Source: Marasmius tenuissimus (taxonomy: Eukaryota > Basidiomycota > Agaricomycetes > Agaricales > Marasmiaceae). From it: a DNA stretch of 64,000 bases. Positions 59,601 through 64,000 of this stretch are shown here, in pieces (position 1 is the stretch's first letter; each line of letters begins with the position of its first letter). The notes under the pieces were generated by a model. The model had not been told where the DNA came from. It did no database searches and worked only from the letters and a program-made list of their open reading frames with translations. Position numbers and translations under genes: made by a program. Location of the stretch: positions 107,560 to 171,559 of the forward strand of contig JAQOTA010000009.1 of NCBI GenBank assembly GCA_029532415.1, read 5' to 3'.

Positions 59601-59979
59601 ACGTGCCCAGAAGACTGTTGCACTTTCATCCACTGAAGCTGAATACATGGCGCTATTTGACTGTAGTCATCAGGCTGTGTGGATTCAACAGTTACTCTCT
59701 GAACTTGGGATTGATATGACTCCCATACCCATATGTGGAGACAATCAAGGCTCAATTTTTATTGCCTCTAACCCAGTTCAAGAACATTGCACCAAACACA
59801 TTGATATTCACTATCACTATATTTGCGAATGTGTTTCAGACCACAAGGTCGATCTTTTCTTTATTGACGGTGCCTACAATCCTGTGGACATGTTTACCAA
59901 AAATCTAGGTCATGTCAAGTTCCCCACCTTTAGTATTCGTCCGAATAGACGCTTTGTGCTCTACTTGTGCCATACTTAG
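56668..59979 (+). pseudogene. Copia A1 integrase, reverse transcriptase and RNase H
   Basis: Frames 56728-57027, 57160-57642, 57673-58620 and 58801-59979 cover the rest of pol. The integrase second Asp is Asn (WMSNGGGEYKSGEF). RT keeps IYVDDALFLGP and RNase H keeps TDSDWAADPIKRRSITG and SSTEAEYMALFD. Stops lie at about 56701, 57025, 57157, 57640, 58618 and 58798. Those at 56665, 56705, 57025, 57157 and 57640 are also present in A2. The final TAG is at 59977-59979. Confidence 0.88.
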
Positions 59980-59989
59980 CAAGGGGGAG

Positions 59990-60248
59990 TGTTGAATCCA
60001 GACTCCTAGATATATGGACCGTTCTATCAGGCCGCATCTATGCTTCAGTTGTTTCACTATGATCTATGCTATTCCTAGACACTCCTGTTATAGTAGCCAC
60101 AGCCACCTCTGTATAGTATATAAGTAGCTCTGTATCTACATGCAATACCAGTACTTTTACTACTCTCATTGCTGCCTCTTAAGCCTGTCTCCAGGTGAGC
60201 TAGTCTGTCCCATGCTGCCACTGCGTGGGCAGGACCTCTGCCTCAACA
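59990..60248 (+). repeat. 3' LTR of Copia A1
   Basis: 259 bp, preceded by the polypurine tract AGCAAGGGGGAG (59978-59989) and followed by the target duplication AGTGT. Confidence 0.92.
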
Positions 60249-61208
60249 AGTGTGAGCTTGTACCCGTTCCTGGGATACACTTTCATGTAGAACATGGAGC
60301 AACACTCCTCATCCTCAGAGTAATGTAAGTGAGAGTTTAGGTATGAAGAGGTGGTTTTACTCACAGAAACATAGATCCATACTTTGACTTTGTAAGGGAA
60401 ACGACAACCAGTGATGACGATCTCGTCGTCCTCTTCAATCTCTTCTTTGGCTTCAGCCTCCTCCTCGTTGCTGGCAGATATGAGGGTGTCGTTGATAGGT
60501 TCTTTGTCATCGGGGTTTTCGAGGTCCAGCGTGTCCCATTTCTTGAGCTGAGCCTGCTCCTTCAAGCATGCAAGGAGTTCTCAGCTGCTGGTGAGCAGAC
60601 TTAGAGGGATGTCGTCCTGTAGTGGGTAGCGTGTCTCCCCATCCTCAGCCTGGAAGGATATGATTAGCGAGGTACAATATTCATGACACTGAAAGACTCA
60701 CATAGTAGATACATCCTAGGTCGCGGAAATTGGGATGCGAAGGACCAGCGACCTCCGTTCTGGTCCCGACAAAGTATTGAGGCTCTGCATCCTGGTTCTT
60801 GAAGTGGATTGGCACGCTGGGGAACTTGATCCCAGCCACAATACAAAGTTGTCCGAGGATGTTGCGCAGGCGCTTTGCCACCAATGTATAACGTTGGCTT
60901 TTGCTGTAAGGTTTCGTTCCCTTCTGTCGAAAGGGTATAACTGCCTGTCGTGGCATAGCGGAATGCGAGGGTATAGGAAGATGAGTTTGGACGGGTGTTG
61001 AGCGAGGGAGGTTGGTGGATTGTACGTTGTGCGGTAGTATCTTTATAGGGAGGTGAGATCCGGTTCTTGCTGAAGTTGCTGCTTCAAGTCCGTACGGGCA
61101 ATCCTTGCGATAGGCAGAGGCTTGCAACTCAATACAACTGGTGAATTGAATCAACGGTTTTGCTCGAATGGAATCGAGCAAATGAGTCAAGCTGGGCCGG
61201 TTCGCCAT
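60249..61208 (-). pseudogene. Unknown minus-strand host gene, interrupted by Copia A1
   Basis: Exon 1 is 61208-60702 (MANRPSLTHLLDSIRAKP, 169 codons), exon 2 is 60649-60365 (95 codons), exon 3 is 60313-60249 and continues at 47852-47792 once A1 is removed; all phases agree, giving about 306 codons. Exon 2 contains one TGA (60581-60583) between SLLTSS and ELLACLKEQA, where CGA would fit. The product has an N-terminal Ser/Pro-rich part, an acidic EEEAEAKEEIEEDDEIV stretch and a final compact segment ITGCRFPYKVKVWIYV. I do not recognise it. Its start lies 442 bp from the start of the oppositely oriented gene at 61651. Splice sites are predicted from GT/AG and phase. Confidence 0.6.
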
Positions 61209-61650
61209 GAACGCAATGGACGGAGCTGGTGTGATTGTGAGATGAAGGTGCAAGGGTGTAATGAATAGGTGTACGTACTATAATAAAAAAAAATTCTTGC
61301 CGACATCGTAGGGTTTGAGAGGAGAGGTGTGAGCCGAGGAGAAAGACAGCAGGGGATGAGTCAGAGGCACTGCCCGAGAGCGTGGGTAAGTCAACACAGT
61401 AACTGAGCAGCCACCCGAATTCCCACACCCCATGACAGGCAATTCACCGGCACTTTCACTATGTCAAAGCTCTCATCGACAGACTCGCTCATTGCTCTCT
61501 CATCATTCCAACGCCAAAGTTTACTATCTCAAAAATTCAGAACCCATTTTCCCCCTCAGCGAGATTCCATTCTCGTTGTAAATTCTCATTCCATTGAGGA
61601 TTTGACCACCCCCAACTTTCATCGACACCGATTGTCATTCAGACCCAAAG
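61209..61650. promoter_or_regulatory. Shared upstream region of two divergent genes
   Basis: A 442-bp space between the two predicted starts. It contains a pyrimidine-rich stretch and an A-tract (61283-61292) but no clear TATA box. Divergent layout suggests a bidirectional promoter; no specific sites are identified. Confidence 0.35.
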
Positions 61651-63838
61651 ATGGCTATCAATCTCACTGCCGAGGACTTGCGTAGGAATTCAAGAACGTT
61701 CGGTAAGACTATTCAGCTCGAGCTTCATAGCAACATATCTAACAGTCTCTTTTCATTTCCGTTCTCAGATACGCTCAACAAATCCTTAACATTCGAGGAC
61801 GGCCTTACCACAGTGCTTTCTCCAGAAACACGCCACTTCGTGACATCTCTGAATCGCTCAACGATACCACATCCACCTCTGGGATCCATGAGGGATTTGT
61901 ATCTTCGTCGGGACGGTTTCTATGGTCCGGATGATCCCGTACAGTATCCTCAGCCCCTGAACAGCAACTATACTTACCTCGCATGTGTACCTACACCTCC
62001 AATATCAATGACGAACATGTATTTTGACGATCTGTGCATGTGGGAGAAAGATCACCATCCTAGCAAACTTTCCATCAATGATGGCCATGAAAGTTGGGCA
62101 CTAAGTGCGTTCTCGACATCTATTAACAGGTTACGCCAACGCACAAAGGCGTTGCTTCTATCGCAACCGGTGTGGAAGCATCGATTTGTTGAGTTGGACC
62201 TCACGATAGATCTGTGTCTCCATCGACTACAGTCTCCTTCAACAATTTCCCCTCGAAACCTGACTCACGCAGTATCGGAACTTCAACGAGCGTGGTGCAC
62301 CGCCATGTCTATCATCGATTTTGTTGAGATCTACCAGCCCCGCATGATGGCTACCTCTGACTTGAAGGAGGTCTATCAGGGTACTCCTCACAATCAAAGC
62401 ACAATCAGATCACGCATGGGTGCTTTCGTTTGGACTCCAAAAGATGCGACGTTATTGTTTCGGGCCAAGTTGCCTGTATACTACGTCCACGAATACAAGG
62501 ATTTTGATCATCAGATCATCTTAGAAGTGACCTCTTTCCATGACCTTCCAGTCAACAATAACACTGCAATCCCGAGTCATCTGGTCGTCTACGTGGGTCA
62601 GGCTGGCTCCGACTTGAAATTTGCTGTCATTCAAGCAGAGTCCATCGGCTGTTTCAATTCTCCCAGCCTGTTTGAGAACCTACACCTGGCCAGCGCCTAT
62701 CAGTCTTCATACAACCTGGGATCCGGAAGTATAATCTCTCCCACGACTTCTTCTTCAGCTTCGACATCCGCTGCCCCGAGTTCTGGCCCTGTGCGTACAA
62801 GCTCGAAGAAAAAGGTTGGGACCAAGGCGAAGGGAAAAACAGGTATGTCTTTTTAAGGATCACACTTGTATCTACCTTTCACGTTAGCGATTAGGTCCCC
62901 CAGTCCCCGACCCCCACAAAGGCTTCTCAGACTTACCGACAGACGATCCCTTCACACCGCCGATACTCGCATGGAAGGACGCCAACGTCTCTATCAACAA
63001 ATCACACCCAGAAACGCAAGTTATGTTGGCGGGGGACAATCTGCGATTGAAGACAGTGGCTCCGGACCCTGCAACACTTCTACGCCGCACAGATCCTTCC
63101 CGTACAGACTTCCTTGTGCAATGGGCACACATACGCGAACCTTTCTTCCGCCAAGGCTGCGGAGGTGATGAAATAGAGATACCCGTTTCTTTGAGAGCTG
63201 GCGTATGGAGAAAAGTTCTGAGTGTGCGGTCTCACGGACTCTATACGAAGATGGACCTCCCTAGGAAAAAGCAGGCCAAATGGCACCAAGAGGCGACCAG
63301 TTGGCTTTGTAACCTATTCAACCGCTACGCGCCAGGTATCGAGCCAGTCACATCACTCGAAGCGAAGTTGGATATGGCCGAGGGTCAAAAATTTGTCTAT
63401 GAAGTATCAATGCTGAATTTTTGGTACCAGATCATGGCTCTGGATGAATTGTCGGATTCAACTAGTCCCATTTCTTCTCCTGCGGCGTCTGAAGCGATTT
63501 CTCGCCTAGAGCAGGCAAACCACCGCCAGCATCACCTTCAATTGATACAGGCGATATTTGGTACCTACGATGACCCATTCACAGCGGTGACCACCAAAAA
63601 TGAAGCCCATATTGCTTCCGATATTTGGGCCGTTCGATTTCCTGCATTGAAGGCTTTCTGGCGGATCATGGAGTCTTGGCCTGGGGAAAAGCCCAAGGTT
63701 TGGAATCATGGAAACGATCCGAATATCTTACAGATGGCAGCCGATGGATTTTTGTGGGAGAAGTCTTTGGTACAATTCTACGTACAGACTTACTACAATT
63801 TTCTTGGTTTTCCGCCCGTTCTTCCCCACTGTAGATAA
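61651..63838 (+). CDS. Unknown large protein, divergent partner of the interrupted gene
   Basis: Three exons: 61651-61702, 61769-62842 and 62895-63838, with GT...AG introns of 66 and 52 bp. Phases agree and give 690 codons including the stop. The first intron is a multiple of three without stops, so retention is also possible. The product starts MAINLTAEDLRRNSRTF, has GSMRDLYLRRDGFYGPDD near residue 75, a Ser-rich basic linker TSSKKKVGTKAKGKTG around residue 375, then a second half with FLVQWAHIREPFFRQGCGG and a C-terminus LGFPPVLPHCR. No catalytic motif, membrane segment or signal peptide is evident. I recall similar uncharacterised multi-copy proteins in agaricomycetes, but cannot name a family. 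Both predicted halves look intact, unlike most genes in this window. Confidence 0.75.
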
Positions 63839-64000
63839 GTGCTTGTGCTAATTTTCGCTACGCTGATCTTATTTTCTACATACATGTACAATAGGTAGTC
63901 CGAGGAAACGATGTTCTTGACGCGCATATTGATGCGCACGCAAAATGCTGAGAGGGCTAATCCGGCAAATTTGATTTGTCATGAGAACAGTGTGCCACGA
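63839..64000. other. 3' flank of the last gene
   Basis: No feature seen beyond the presumed 3' untranslated region. Confidence 0.4.

Larger units (their letters stand above)
47858..60248 (+). mobile_element. Copia element A1, degenerate, containing element B
   Basis: LTRs of 259 bp at both ends and target duplication AGTGT (47853-47857 and 60249-60253). The 5' LTR and about 76 bp of leader are separated from the rest by the nested element B (48193-54515). Without B and its duplication the element is 6,063 bp. LTRs differ at about 12 of 259 positions, so it is the oldest dated Copia insertion here. Confidence 0.93.

Noticed and set aside
1..64000. tRNA or rRNA genes
   Set aside because: No cloverleaf with A and B boxes or rRNA segment was recognised; the GGGCCCATAACC matches are retrotransposon primer-binding sites, not a tRNA gene.

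Overview
The window reads as a transposon-dense region of a filamentous basidiomycete, most likely an agaricomycete. The evidence is short introns of about 50-75 bp, a NACHT-NTPase gene, CACTA elements carrying a Tnp2-type transposase, a KDZ-type transposase with its cysteine-cluster N-terminus, and several Ty1/Copia families. Roughly 80 percent of the 64 kb is mobile DNA, much of it nested. I see no rRNA, tRNA or CRISPR.

Layout. A first CACTA element (152-6582, target duplication GCG) interrupts the tenth/eleventh codon of a NACHT gene (121-151, then 6586-9117). Next is a degenerate, 5'-truncated Copia element on the minus strand, called A2 here (9482 to about 23990). It is split by a complete Copia element, D (12088-21251, target duplication AATAC), and by a 466-bp unknown insert (10653-11118). 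After a 2.7-kb stretch with no convincing gene comes a short hAT-like terminal-inverted-repeat element (26695-33719), split by a second CACTA copy (27050-33479, target duplication ATG) that is about 99.5 percent identical to the first. Minisatellites, a small GIY-YIG-like ORF and a polypurine block follow (33850-35612). Then comes a decayed KDZ transposase gene on the minus strand (35885-40058), carrying a solo Copia LTR (37396-37718). The repeats upstream of it are split by Copia element C (40332-47493), which itself contains an 875-bp solo LTR of another family (43835-44709).

At the right end an unknown minus-strand host gene (47792-47857 plus 60249-61208) is split by Copia element A1 (47858-60248, target duplication AGTGT). 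A1 is in turn split by a near-intact Copia element B (48193-54515, target duplication TGCTG). A divergently transcribed unknown gene (61651-63838) faces the interrupted one.

How the parts fit together. Target duplications and LTR divergence order the events. A1 LTRs differ at about 12 of 259 sites, B LTRs at 1 of 321 and D LTRs at 2 of 518, so the nested elements are recent. All Copia elements with a visible 5' end have a primer-binding site matching the anticodon arm of initiator tRNA-Met, the half-tRNA priming mode known from Drosophila copia. Many disabling mutations are TGA codons where the aligned or expected codon is CGA, which fits deamination of methylated CpG. The least explained items are a region of about 450 residues between gag and protease in element D, the minus-strand accessory gene kept in both CACTA copies, and the divergent pair of unknown genes at the right end.
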